A stretch of 28,483 nt of DNA from VMSU01 sp031400755 (GTDB lineage: Bacteria; Desulfobacterota; Desulfobulbia; Desulfobulbales; VMSU01): positions 1 through 28,483 of the forward strand of contig JANNQL010000082.1 in assembly GCA_031400755.1 (NCBI GenBank), read 5' to 3'. Positions 9,001 to 16,282 of this stretch are shown here, piece after piece (position 1 is the first letter of the stretch; each line of letters starts with the position of its first letter). The translations under genes and the position numbers were made by a program. The notes beneath the pieces are model-generated. The model was not told the DNA's origin. It did not search any database and saw nothing but the letters and a program-made list of their open reading frames with translations.

Positions 9001-9242
9001 GTCATTTCCCCCTTACCCTGGTTACCGGCGCCGGGGCTGCTGCCCGAAATTCCATCGGCCTGGTGCTGGTCGGCGGCATGACCGTCGGCACCCTATTTAC
9101 TCTGTTTGTGGTGCCATCGATCTACATGCTCGTGGCCCGCGATCACCGGAAAGAAAGCGTGAAGGACGACAACGGCACGGCCTCTGATTCAGGAACCGAA
9201 CAGGGGCAGACAGGCGAAATAATTGGAGAGGATATGCCATGA
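6096..9242 (+). CDS. RND-family multidrug efflux permease (HAE1 type)
   Basis: The 1048-residue inner-membrane antiporter captures substrates from the periplasm and exports them using the proton gradient. The N-terminus MNFTDLFIRRPVLAMVI is the classic family start. The large periplasmic loops contain AAADGIDYLQSQSSQG, and TM4 carries the proton-relay pair Asp401-Asp402 in GLVVDDAIVVVENVERHL. The second half repeats the fold, ending in the amphipathic and TM12 segment FTLFVVPSIYMLVARDH, with an acidic, Gly/Thr/Ser-rich tail. The length equals AcrB/MexB-class pumps. The last codons overlap the start of the outer-membrane gene by 4 nt, so the two are translationally coupled. No repressor gene is adjacent, so regulation is unknown. 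Drug, solvent or metabolite export are all possible. Confidence 0.93.
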   Translation: MNFTDLFIRRPVLAMVISLIIIIAGLQAIKSLNVRQYPRSENSTVTVTTVYVGASAELVRGFISTPLERAIAAADGIDYLQSQSSQGVSTISVRLKLNYDATKALAEISSKVDQVRADLPPEAEVPIINIESADSKFASAYLSFTSDVLRQNEITDYLGRTVQPRLSALTGVQRADILGARTFAMRIWLKPERLAAYNISPVQVRQALAANNYLSALGRTKGSLLQVNLTADTDLRSVPEFKRLVVREQNGATVRIEDIGDVVLGAEDYDTEVRFSGQTAVFMGIWPLPNANSLDVIKLVRAEMAAIQKDLPSGMAARLAYDGTNYINNAIHEVIKTLGDTLLIVVVIIFLFLGSFRSVLIPVVAIPLSLIGAVFLMQSFGFTINLLTLLAIVLSVGLVVDDAIVVVENVERHLRAGLTPFDAAILGARELVGPIIAMTITLAAVYAPIGLQGGLTGSLFREFAFTLAGAVTISGVVALTLSPMMSAKLLRPGLAEHGLAGRINRGFDRLKAMYGRLLDGTLRSRPAVYLVWLVVSLLAVPMFVMSPVELAPTEDQGVIFGILDAAANSTLDQTSRYAAAANQVFLEVPETNFTFQITRPSSGFGGMVLKPWAERQRTVFQVLPEVQKKLSSIPGIRMFPVTPPALPGGGQFPVEFILASTAEPAQILEFAQQLQMKAMKSGMFAFPPIIDMKIDQPQAELVIDRDKVADLGLNLQQVGADIGSLVGGNFVNRFDIAGRSYKVIPQIQRLDRLNPDQLQNIYITGPGGQMVPLSSLATIRNSTVPRSLNRFQQMNAVTISGVSQRPLDEGLRFLEDEAAKILPKGYVLDYTGESRQLRSEGNRFLPAFGLAVVLIFLVLAAQFNSFRDPFVILAGSVPLAMFGALIFTFLKMPNPNIPFWTTGWTTTLNIYSQVGLVTLVGLISKNGILIVEFANKLQEKGKTKLEAIREASLTRLRPILMTSCATVAGHFPLTLVTGAGAAARNSIGLVLVGGMTVGTLFTLFVVPSIYMLVARDHRKESVKDDNGTASDSGTEQGQTGEIIGEDMP

Positions 9243-10603
9243 AGATTGGACTGCGCTCATTTTCCACTATGTTGGTCATGGGATTTATCGGATTGTCGCT
9301 CAATCAACCAAACCTGCAGGCGCAAACGATTCCTGATGCCTCGCTGGTAGGGGAAAAGGCCCCGGTTGTGGCCGAAGTGATCCGCGCCGGTGAAAAGCTC
9401 GATCTTGCCCAAGTGGTTGAGATTGCCCGCCAGCGGCAGCCGAACATCCTCGCCGCCCAAGGGGCTATTAACGTCAGCCAAAGCAAAGTCGGTCAAGCTG
9501 AGTCCCCTTTCTATCCCCAGGTTGAGGCAGCGGCCAGTTATAATCGTCTGGCGCCTGGCAATACAAGGGGGATCGTGGTCAGTAGCAGCTCTGATCAGTA
9601 TGCCGCCGGCATCAAAGTCAATCAGCAACTCTATGATTTCGGCAAGACTGCTTCCCAGGTTGAGATTCAGAAAACTACCCTCGACGCAGCCCGGGCCGAC
9701 TTAGCAGCAACTGACGACCAAGTGGTCTTTAATGTCAAGCTGGCCTATTACGATATGCTGAAGGCGGCCAAGAGCAGGGAAGTCGCCACTGAAACCGTCA
9801 AGAAGTTCGGGCAACACCTTGAGCAGGCAAGAGGTTTTTTTGAGGCCGGCCTGAAACCAAAATACGATGTGACCAAGGCCGAAGTGGACTTAAGTAACGC
9901 CAAACTTAATCTGATTCGTGCCGACAACGGCTTACGACTGGCACGGGTCGTCTTGAACAATGCCATGGGTCTACCCGAGGCCCCTGACTACGAGATTACC
10001 GATAACCTCAGGTTTAGTCCGTTTGGTCTGCCATTTGCACAGGCCCTGCCCATGGCCTTTGACCATAGGCCTGATCTCAAGTCTCTGCTCCTGAAAAAAC
10101 GGGCGGCCGAGCAGGGCATCAATCTGGCCCGCAAAGGGGATTCGCCTTACTTGTCCGGTAACGCCAGCAGCACTTATAGTGGCGAAAAACTGTCCATGGA
10201 CGAAGGCTGGGCCGTGGGCGTGGCCCTCTCCGTCCCCATCTTCAACGGCCATCAAACCAGGTACCAAATTAGCGAGGCGCAGGCCAACGCCGATATCCTG
10301 GCCGCCAACGAAACTGCCTTGCGTCAGTCGATTCATAAGGAGGTCCAGCAGAGTTATCTCAATCTGCAGGAGGCGGAAGAGCGGGCCGCGGCCACCAAGC
10401 TTGCCGTGCAGCAGGCCGAAGAAAATTCCGAGATCGCCTCTGGCCGCTATGAGGCAGGGGTGGGTAGTCCGGTGGAGGTCACCGATGCCGATCTGTTGCT
10501 GTTCGATGCGCGGACCAGTAATATCCAGGCCCTCTATGACTACAAAATTGCCCAGGCCGTCATTGAACAGGCCATTGGTCAATCGAACACCGTTGAAAAT
10601 TGA
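9239..10603 (+). CDS. TolC-family outer-membrane efflux channel
   Basis: The 454-residue protein has a signal peptide (about 1-29, ending QAQ before TIPDAS) and the duplicated outer-membrane efflux domain: long helices such as LAQVVEIARQRQPNILAAQG (56-75) and, in the second repeat, RRPDLK-like HRPDLKSLLLKKRAAEQGI. It would trimerise into an outer-membrane barrel with a periplasmic tunnel and dock with the adaptor and pump encoded before it. The start overlaps the pump stop codon (ATGA) and is preceded by GGAGAGG. The C-terminus keeps the usual DLLLFDARTSNIQALYDYKIAQ helix. No lipobox is seen. It completes the tripartite operon. Confidence 0.92.
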   Translation: MKIGLRSFSTMLVMGFIGLSLNQPNLQAQTIPDASLVGEKAPVVAEVIRAGEKLDLAQVVEIARQRQPNILAAQGAINVSQSKVGQAESPFYPQVEAAASYNRLAPGNTRGIVVSSSSDQYAAGIKVNQQLYDFGKTASQVEIQKTTLDAARADLAATDDQVVFNVKLAYYDMLKAAKSREVATETVKKFGQHLEQARGFFEAGLKPKYDVTKAEVDLSNAKLNLIRADNGLRLARVVLNNAMGLPEAPDYEITDNLRFSPFGLPFAQALPMAFDHRPDLKSLLLKKRAAEQGINLARKGDSPYLSGNASSTYSGEKLSMDEGWAVGVALSVPIFNGHQTRYQISEAQANADILAANETALRQSIHKEVQQSYLNLQEAEERAAATKLAVQQAEENSEIASGRYEAGVGSPVEVTDADLLLFDARTSNIQALYDYKIAQAVIEQAIGQSNTVEN

Positions 10604-10639
10604 TCCCATAACTTTATTCCCTGACGGAGGTAACTTGTC

Positions 10640-11635
10640 TTGTCTACGAAAACGTCTTTAATCCTGGCCGGGGACATTGGCGGCACCAAGACCAATCTCG
10701 CTGTCTTTGCTGATGGTAATCCGCTTACGCCGGTGGCCGAGGCCTCGTTCGCCAGCAGTGCCTATGGCGATCTGGAGACGATGGTTGCCGAGTTTCTGGC
10801 CAGTCGTGGGCTCACCGTGCAGCGGGCTGCCTTTGGAGTGGCGGGGCCGGTGATTGACGGTCGGGCCAAGATCACGAAGTTGCCCTGGGTGATTGAACAG
10901 AAGAAAATTCAGCAGACCTTCGATCTTTATGGTGTCGTGGTGGTTAACGATCTGGTAGCGACTGCGAACGGCATTGGCGTCCTGCCTGAGACTGACCTGA
11001 TTTGCCTGAATCGGGGACTGCCTGTCAAACACGGGGCGTTGGCCGTCATTGCCCCGGGGACTGGCCTGGGCGAGGCCATGATGTTCTGGGATGGCCAACG
11101 CTATCAGGCGCAAGCCACTGAAGGTGGGCACGCCCTGTTTTCACCGGCCACCCGTCAGCAATTGGCCATGGCGGCCTTTCTGTATGAACGGTTTGGCGCG
11201 GTCTCTTTCGATTTCCTGGCCTCGGGCCGGGGCCTGCCGCTGATCTATGACTTTTTGAAGCAGGATGGCGATTATGATGAACCAGCCTGGTTGGCCGAGG
11301 CCATGGCCAAAGGCGATCCGGCCCCGGTCATAAGTAAAGCTGGATTGGATGCAGAGACCGTCAATCCCCTCTGCCGTGCCGTTCTGCGACTTTTTGTCGA
11401 AGTCCTGGCGGTTGAGTCCGCCAATCTCGCCCTCAAGGCCCTTAGCACCGGCGGCCTCTTTATTGGCGGCGGCATCCCACCGCAGATTGTCCCTGTCTTT
11501 CTTGAGGCATTTGTACCGGCCTTTATTGGCCAAGGGCCGCTGCGGGAACTGTTGGCCGCCATGCCCATCCAGCTGATCACCAATCCGAAAACCGCCTTGC
11601 TGGGCGCGGCCCATCTGGCGATGACGGCGTCATAA
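10640..11635 (+). CDS. glk: Glucokinase (Glk family)
   Basis: It phosphorylates glucose to glucose-6-phosphate with ATP in the cytoplasm. The 331 residues fit bacterial Glk (Pfam glucokinase rather than the ROK repressor type). Visible are the phosphate-1 loop AGDIGGTKTNLAVF (10-23), the catalytic Asp104 in VVNDLVATANGIG (101-113), the phosphate-2/adenosine region APGTGLGEAMMF (138-149), and the glucose-contact EGGHALFSP (161-169). The ROK zinc motif is absent. The start is TTG at 10640, supported by GGAGG nine nucleotides upstream; an ATG is not available. It sits 36 nt after the TolC gene, so it may be co-transcribed with the pump, and is followed 2 nt later by a macro-domain gene. With the phosphoglucomutase upstream it would feed glucose into glucose-1-phosphate. 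Confidence 0.88.
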   Translation: MSTKTSLILAGDIGGTKTNLAVFADGNPLTPVAEASFASSAYGDLETMVAEFLASRGLTVQRAAFGVAGPVIDGRAKITKLPWVIEQKKIQQTFDLYGVVVVNDLVATANGIGVLPETDLICLNRGLPVKHGALAVIAPGTGLGEAMMFWDGQRYQAQATEGGHALFSPATRQQLAMAAFLYERFGAVSFDFLASGRGLPLIYDFLKQDGDYDEPAWLAEAMAKGDPAPVISKAGLDAETVNPLCRAVLRLFVEVLAVESANLALKALSTGGLFIGGGIPPQIVPVFLEAFVPAFIGQGPLRELLAAMPIQLITNPKTALLGAAHLAMTAS

Positions 11636-11637
11636 TC

Positions 11638-12183
11638 GTGGGCCCGGCCAACGGACAGAAGGCGGATGGGACATTACTTACTCGTCTTGAGTTGAGCCGG
11701 GCCGATATCACTACCTTGGCGCTCGACGCTATTGTCAATGCCGCCAACTCCTCATTATTGGGCGGTGGCGGGGTCGACAGGGCCATCCATCGGGCCGCCG
11801 GGCCGGAGCTGCTGGCTGAGTGCCGACGTTTAGGGGGCTGTCCCACCGGTGAGGCCAGGATTACGCCAGGCTACCGCTTGTCTGCCCGTTTTATCATCCA
11901 CACGGTGGGTCCGGTCTGGACTGGCGGCCATCAGGGCGAAGCCGAACTGCTAGCCAACTGTTACCGAAATTGTTTCCGCCTGGCCCGCGAACATGGGCTG
12001 CAAACTATTGCCTTTCCGGCCATCAGCACAGGGGTCTATGGCTATCCCAAGGAGCAGGCCGCAGGCATCGCCACGCAGCAGGCCCGCATGGCCCTGCTTG
12101 AAAACGCGGCATTAAGCCGAGTAGTTTTTGTCTGTTTTAATGATGAGACCTGGCAGGCCTATGCCCGGTTACTAAAAATGTGA
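11638..12183 (+). CDS. Macro-domain protein (O-acetyl-ADP-ribose / ADP-ribosyl hydrolase, YmdB-like)
   Basis: The 181 residues are a single macro domain. Diagnostic parts are DAIVNAANSSLLGGGGVDRAI (30-50, here read as DAIVNAANSS plus LLGGGGVDRAI), IHTVGPVW (87-94) and AISTGVYGYP (128-137), which bind ADP-ribose. MacroD-type members remove acetyl groups from O-acetyl-ADP-ribose or ADP-ribose from acidic side chains, and the intact NAAN and GGGGVD loops predict that activity. The GTG start is 2 nt after the glucokinase stop, which suggests coupling; no clear ribosome binding site precedes it. About the first 18 residues lie outside the fold and could be non-conserved. The link to the neighbours may simply be operonic convenience. 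Confidence 0.88.
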   Translation: MGPANGQKADGTLLTRLELSRADITTLALDAIVNAANSSLLGGGGVDRAIHRAAGPELLAECRRLGGCPTGEARITPGYRLSARFIIHTVGPVWTGGHQGEAELLANCYRNCFRLAREHGLQTIAFPAISTGVYGYPKEQAAGIATQQARMALLENAALSRVVFVCFNDETWQAYARLLKM

Positions 12184-12201
12184 ATATTCTCACATTAGCG
12201 A

Positions 12202-12266
12202 CGTCCCTTCGACTCCGCTCAGGGAGCGATTGCCGCCACCGTCCCCTGAGCGGAGTCGAAGGGACG
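12202..12266. repeat. Perfect 23-bp inverted repeat (dispersed palindromic element)
   Basis: Arms at 12202-12224 and 12244-12266 are perfectly complementary around a 19-nt loop; each arm contains CCCTTCGACTCCGCTCAGGG. A second pairing, GATTGCCG (12228-12235) with CGGCAATC (12271-12278), crosses the hairpin. Half of the same element occurs at the right window edge. It follows the macro-domain gene and may act as a bidirectional terminator or be a REP/MITE-like repeat. Confidence 0.85.
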
Positions 12267-12348
12267 CTGTCGGCAATCAGCCATGGATGTCGTCCTTTCT
12301 CGTGCGCTAACTGACAAATGTTGAAAGCCACCAAATAAGAAGGTATTT

Positions 12349-13554
12349 TTGAAATTTATAAGTTTTTTATACCGCCGAAACTCATTAATTGAGGCAAGCC
12401 CTGCCCGGGGAATGCTGTCTTGTGTAACTTGGTTAGTTGTTGAACCTAACCAACTAAAATATCGTACAAAAAGTAACTTTCATGTCTTAAGGGTCATGGC
12501 CATTCTGGCAGGCCTGATCGTCGGCCTGCCGACCTTAGGCCTGGCCGTTCCGGAAGGAGAGCTGGCTGCTTCTTTTACTGGCCAAGTCAGTTTATTTTTT
12601 GAAGAGAATTTTACCCTCGGCTCTTTTCAAGGCACAAACGGCGTAACCTTGCGTTACGCCAAGCGCCAAGCGCCAAATCCGCGCGGGATCGTGGTGGTGG
12701 TCAACGGGCGGACCGAGTTTCTGGCCAAATATGCCGAGCTGTTTTACGATCTGCAGGACCTGCCTTGGTCAATCTATATCTTTGACCAGCGGGGGCAGGG
12801 GAGGTCAGAGCGCTTACTCGCTGATCACGACAAGGGCCATGTTGTCAATTTTAATGACTATGTGGCTGATCTGTCGATTTTTATTGATACCGTAGTTCTG
12901 CCGGATCGTAAGCTGCCTCTCGTGATGCTGACCCACTCCATGGGCGGCACGGTCGCCGCCCTTTACTCAAATAGTCACCCTGATGCCGTCCAGGGTCTGA
13001 TCCTCTCGTCACCGATGCTGGCGATCAACACGGCGCCCTTTCCGGCTGCGGTCGCCCGCCTTTTAGCCCAGGGTGCGACCCGCCTGGGGTTCGGCGCTTC
13101 CTTTGTGCCGGGGGGGCGCCCCTATAACCCGACCAAGCCCTTCAGTGCCAACGACGTGACCCACAGTCAGGCCCGCTTCGGTCTGAATCAAAAATTGATC
13201 GCCAGCGCGCCGGCTAATGCGGTCGGCAGTCCAACTTTTGGCTGGGTGGATCAGGCCTTGGCCGGCATGGCTAAACTGGTCGCGGATCACCGGTATTTGA
13301 CCATGCCGGTCCTGCTCTTGCTGGCCAAAGATGACACGGTGGTGCAAATCAAGCCCCAGGCCGATTTTTGTGGAGACCTGCCGGACTGCACCCTGGTTGA
13401 TATGCCAGGGGCGAGGCATGAGATCTTGATGGAAGAGGACAGCATCCGCAATCAGGCCATCGCTTTGATCCGTAATTTTGTCGAACGCCTGGCCCCTGTC
13501 CAACACCAGCAGGGACTGAACGGAGCCCCGCAGCCCAAGGAGGACCGGCCATGA
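12349..13554 (+). CDS. Exported lysophospholipase-like alpha/beta hydrolase (PldB-like)
   Basis: The fold is that of lysophospholipase L2 and monoglyceride lipases. Landmarks in the longest frame are VVVVNGRTEFLAKY (115-128, oxyanion loop), IFDQRGQGRSER (144-155), the nucleophile elbow LTHSMGG (194-200, Ser197), the acidic pair near LLAKDDTVV (Asp328/329) and the His in DMPGARHEILMEEDSIR (His357). All triad residues are present. The longest frame needs a TTG at 12349, but a better start is probably the ATG at 12496, which gives a short signal peptide (MAILAGLIVGLPTLGLAVPEG) and a protein near 352 residues; the 49 residues before it look non-coding. The substrate would be a membrane or exogenous phospholipid or monoacylglycerol. 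It overlaps the helicase start by 4 nt, so the two are translationally coupled. Confidence 0.82.
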   Translation: MKFISFLYRRNSLIEASPARGMLSCVTWLVVEPNQLKYRTKSNFHVLRVMAILAGLIVGLPTLGLAVPEGELAASFTGQVSLFFEENFTLGSFQGTNGVTLRYAKRQAPNPRGIVVVVNGRTEFLAKYAELFYDLQDLPWSIYIFDQRGQGRSERLLADHDKGHVVNFNDYVADLSIFIDTVVLPDRKLPLVMLTHSMGGTVAALYSNSHPDAVQGLILSSPMLAINTAPFPAAVARLLAQGATRLGFGASFVPGGRPYNPTKPFSANDVTHSQARFGLNQKLIASAPANAVGSPTFGWVDQALAGMAKLVADHRYLTMPVLLLLAKDDTVVQIKPQADFCGDLPDCTLVDMPGARHEILMEEDSIRNQAIALIRNFVERLAPVQHQQGLNGAPQPKEDRP

Positions 13555-14918
13555 AGAACGAGGCTGAGGCCTTGAGCCTGACCGTCGGCGCCCAATGCCT
13601 GTTGCGTGGCGCCCCAGACTCCTTGATCCAGGCCCTGAAGAAGGCCTTGACCCTGCCCAACCCCAAATACCAGGCCGCCCAAAAGTACGGGCGCTGGGTC
13701 GGCAAGAATTTTCCGCAATATCTCTATTTCTTTAAGGAAACTAAGGCCGGACTGCTGATGCCGCGAGGTTTCGCGCGTGAAGTGGTCCTGCAATGCCTGG
13801 ATGTGTTAAAGCGTAAGCCCGAGATCATCGATCAGCGGCGGGTATTGCCGGAGCAGGAATTTATCTTTCACGGCCAACTTCGTCCCTATCAGGATGAGGC
13901 CGTGGCCGCAGTCCTGGGCCGGGACTTTGGGGTGTTGGAGGCCGGCACCGGCAGCGGCAAGACGGTGATGGCCTTGAAGGTGATTGCCAGCCGCCAACAG
14001 CCGACCATTATTCTGGTCCATACCAAGGAACTCATGCACCAGTGGGCCGAACGGATTCGGGAATTCCTTAAAATTGACGCCGCCCTGGTCGGCGACGGTA
14101 AATCGGAAATGGGGCAGGTCACGGTGGCGATTGTCAACTCGGCCCGCAATCAGCTCTCTACCCTGGCCGAGCATTTTGGGCATCTAGTGGTGGATGAGTG
14201 CCACCGGGTGCCGGCCACCCTGTTCACCGATGTCGTCACCGGTTTTGACGCCAAATATTCACTGGGGTTATCTGCCACCGCCTACCGCCGGGAGAATGTC
14301 CTGACCCGGCTGATCTATCTCTATATGGGCAGCCGCGCCCACCTGGTGGACGCTAAACTATTGCAGGAGAGCGGCGCAGTTCTGAAACCGCAGATCGAGG
14401 TGCGGAGCACCGGCTTTACCTATCACTACCGGGATGATTATCCAGCCATGATGACAGCCCTGACCTTGGATGATGGCCGTAACCGCCAGATTGCCGATGA
14501 TGTGGTGGCCGAGGCGAAAAGGGACTCCGGGGTGATCCTCGTCGTCTCCGACCGGGTAGCCCATTGTCAGGCCCTGGCTGATTTGCTTGACGAACGGGGT
14601 TGGCAGGCTGCGGTGCTCACCGGGCGAGTCAGCCCTGAAAAACGGGGCGAGATCGTCGAGGGGATTAGGGAGAATCGGGTGAAGATTTTGATCTCCACCC
14701 TGCAATTGATCGGCGAAGGTTTCGACGCCCCCGGCCTCACCACCCTCTTTCTGGCGACACCGATCAAATTCTCCGGCCGCCTCAAACAGGTGATCGGCCG
14801 TATTCTGCGGCCGGGGGCCGGCAAGCAGGCCACGGTCTACGACTATGTCGATGACCAAGTCGGGGTGCTGAAGCACTCCGCCAAGGAACGGCAGTTGACC
14901 TATTGGCAGTTGGGGTGA
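13551..14918 (+). CDS. SF2 DNA helicase, XPB/SSL2-like
   Basis: The 455-residue superfamily-2 helicase resembles COG1061 (SSL2/XPB). An N-terminal module of about 105 residues (LTLPNPKYQAAQKYGRWVGK, 33-52, and LLMPRGF, 68-74) resembles the DNA-binding extension of bacterial XPB-like helicases. The motor starts with the Q-like LRPYQDEAV (110-118), then Walker A AGTGSGKT (131-138), the DECH box (215-218), motif III SAT (241-243), and in the second RecA lobe STLQLIGEGFDAPGL and motif VI QVIGRILRPG (413-422). All ATPase motifs are intact, so it should translocate on or open DNA. The start ATG overlaps the hydrolase stop and is preceded by AAGGAGG. A repair role is likely; a defence role is only a possibility. 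Confidence 0.87.
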   Translation: MKNEAEALSLTVGAQCLLRGAPDSLIQALKKALTLPNPKYQAAQKYGRWVGKNFPQYLYFFKETKAGLLMPRGFAREVVLQCLDVLKRKPEIIDQRRVLPEQEFIFHGQLRPYQDEAVAAVLGRDFGVLEAGTGSGKTVMALKVIASRQQPTIILVHTKELMHQWAERIREFLKIDAALVGDGKSEMGQVTVAIVNSARNQLSTLAEHFGHLVVDECHRVPATLFTDVVTGFDAKYSLGLSATAYRRENVLTRLIYLYMGSRAHLVDAKLLQESGAVLKPQIEVRSTGFTYHYRDDYPAMMTALTLDDGRNRQIADDVVAEAKRDSGVILVVSDRVAHCQALADLLDERGWQAAVLTGRVSPEKRGEIVEGIRENRVKILISTLQLIGEGFDAPGLTTLFLATPIKFSGRLKQVIGRILRPGAGKQATVYDYVDDQVGVLKHSAKERQLTYWQLG

Positions 14919-15001
14919 CTTGCAGGTGGAAATAAGCCTAGTGCAATGTCACACGAATTGTTTCGATTTTTTTGTAGATACAAGGTCGGATTAGCGAAGC
15001 G

Positions 15002-15033
15002 TGATGTAGGTTGAAAAAAGTGGACACCAAAGC
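15002..15033 (+). repeat. IS3 left terminal inverted repeat
   Basis: It begins TGATGTAGGTTG and continues with GTGGACACCAAAGC. It pairs with 16251-16282 in inverse orientation, with 7 mismatches in 32. Confidence 0.88.
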
Positions 15034-15067
15034 GCCGTTTCTATAAACAGAAAACGGAGGTGTCAAA

Positions 15068-15369
15068 ATGGAAAGAATTCCCCAAGGGAGATACACGAAG
15101 GAGTTTCGAGAAGAGACGGTGAAACTGGTAACAGAGCAAGGTCTTTCTGTTCCTGAAGTTTCCCGTCGCTTGAATTTGCCGAATCAACAATAATCAGCTG
15201 GCTCAAGGCGGGTCGAGAAGGGAGGCTTGGTGAGATTGGCAAACAGCGACGACAGTTGAGCGATGTTGAGCTGGAACTGGCCAAAGTAAAGCGAGAGCTG
15301 GTCAAGGTCAGGATGGAGCGCGACATCCTAAAAAAAGCCGCGGCGTATTTCGCGAAGGAGTCGATATGA
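15068..15369 (+). pseudogene. IS3 OrfA (helix-turn-helix subunit of transposase), frameshifted
   Basis: The start ATG has GGAGG seven nt upstream. The first 38 codons (MERIPQGRYTKEFREETV..., ending SRRLNLP) are the N-terminal HTH of an IS3-group OrfA. The frame then reads NQQ and stops. Restoring one A at about 15181 gives PKSTIISWLKAG and an open frame to the TGA at 15367, including a leucine-rich segment VELELAKVKRELVKVRMERD and ILKKAAAYFAKESI. The intact product would be about 100 residues. The damage is a one-base deletion in an A run, so a sequencing error is possible, though the other lesions in orfB make real decay more likely. Confidence 0.85.
15330..15337 (+). promoter_or_regulatory. 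Programmed -1 frameshift site of the IS
   Basis: A run of seven A followed by G (heptamer A AAA AAG at 15331-15337) lies near the end of orfA, just before the ATGA overlap with orfB. IS3 elements make the OrfAB transposase by slipping one base back at such a site. Confidence 0.6.
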
Positions 15370-16248
15370 GATACGCCATGATCGATGAGCTACGACTCAA
15401 ATATCCAGTAACAGGCCTCTGTGACCTGCTTGATTTGTCGGTGAGCGGGGCTATTTATTACTGCTGGCGGGATCGCCGACCATCACAGCGGGTTCAGGAA
15501 GATGAGCGGCTTAAGGTGGTAATTCGGGCTGCCCATAAGAGAACCAGGGAAACCTGTGGGCCTGAACGATTACAACAAGACATAGCCGCTCATGACGGGA
15601 TGCAGATAGGCGTTCACCGGATCAAGCGGATCCGCAAACAACTCGGGCTTCGCTGTAAGCAGAAACGGAAGTTCAAGGCCACGACCAACTCGAATCATTC
15701 TCTGCCGGTAGCGGAGAATCTGTTGGGACAAAAGTTTAAGGTGACGGCGCCGAACTTGGTTTGGCTAACGGACAACCTATATCTCCACCGGTGAAGGCTG
15801 GCTTTACCTGGTGGGCCACAAGGACCTTTTTAACGGTGAGATCGTTGGATATGCCCTTGGGGAAAGAATGACGCAAGAGCTTGTTATGCAGTCGCTGTTC
15901 AGGGCTGTATCGAAAAAACGTCCTGCCCCTGGGCTGATTCACCATTCGGACAGGGGGAGTCAATACTGCTCACGGAAGTACCGCAAGATGCTGTCCCAAT
16001 TCAAGATGAAAGCCTCAATGAGTCGGAGAGGTAACTGCTATGACAATGCTCCGATGGAAAGTTTCTGGGGAACTTTGAAGAATGAGCTTGTTAACCATTG
16101 CCGTTATGAAACCAGGCAAGAGGCCATACGAGAGATCACGGAGTACATTGAAATATTTTAAAATCGGCAGAGGCGGCAGAAAAGGTTAGGGTATCTTTCA
16201 CCAGCAGCCTATGAACGGAGATATTACGAAAAACAACTGGCGGCGTGA
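15366..16248 (+). pseudogene. IS3 OrfB (DDE transposase catalytic part), broken by frameshift and nonsense
   Basis: The frame begins MRYAMIDELRLKYPV, overlapping the orfA stop by ATGA, and carries the HTH_21 and rve integrase core. The first catalytic Asp is in LVWLTD, immediately followed by a frameshift at about 15772 (a normal copy would read TYISTGEGWLYLVGHKD). The second Asp is in HHSDRGSQY and the Glu in NAPMESFWGTLKNE, so the DDE triad was complete. A T-to-A change turns a Tyr codon into TAA at 16159-16161 (after EYIEIF); beyond it the expected tail NRQRRQKRLGYLSPAAYERR continues to the TGA at 16246. The repaired product would be about 294 residues. It is nonfunctional as it stands. 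Confidence 0.9.
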
Positions 16249-16250
16249 GT

Positions 16251-16282
16251 GATTTGGTCTTCACTGTTTCCGACCGACATCA
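16251..16282 (-). repeat. IS3 right terminal inverted repeat
   Basis: It reads inward, on the minus strand, as TGATGTCGGTCGG and then AGTGAAGACCAAATC. The outer TGA is used as the stop codon of the adjacent minus-strand gene. Confidence 0.88.

Larger units (their letters stand above)
15002..16282 (+). mobile_element. IS3-family (IS3 group) insertion sequence, full length but inactive
   Basis: The element is 1281 bp with imperfect 32-bp terminal repeats (15002-15033 and 16251-16282; 25 of 32 positions match). They begin TGATGT and contain a GTGGACAC-like block, as in IS3 itself. The direct repeat GCG at 14999-15001 and 16283-16285 is a 3-bp target duplication, normal for the family. Inside are orfA and orfB, overlapping as expected, with an A-rich slippery run. 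Two frameshifts and one nonsense change break the transposase, so it cannot move by itself. Its right end supplies the stop codon of the minus-strand membrane gene next door. Confidence 0.92.

Noticed and set aside
14954..14973. Terminator after the helicase (CGAA/TTCG followed by T run)
   Set aside because: The stem is only 4 bp, too weak to call, although the T tract is good.
14984..15001. GGTCGGATTAGCGAAGCG as half of a REP palindrome
   Set aside because: The other half (TAATCCGACC) is not found across the IS in the restored target site, so only a resemblance remains.
15068..15369. In-frame TAA in orfA as programmed recoding or a selenocysteine-like event
   Set aside because: The stop is TAA after a one-base loss, and the programmed slip site is located at the end of orfA instead.
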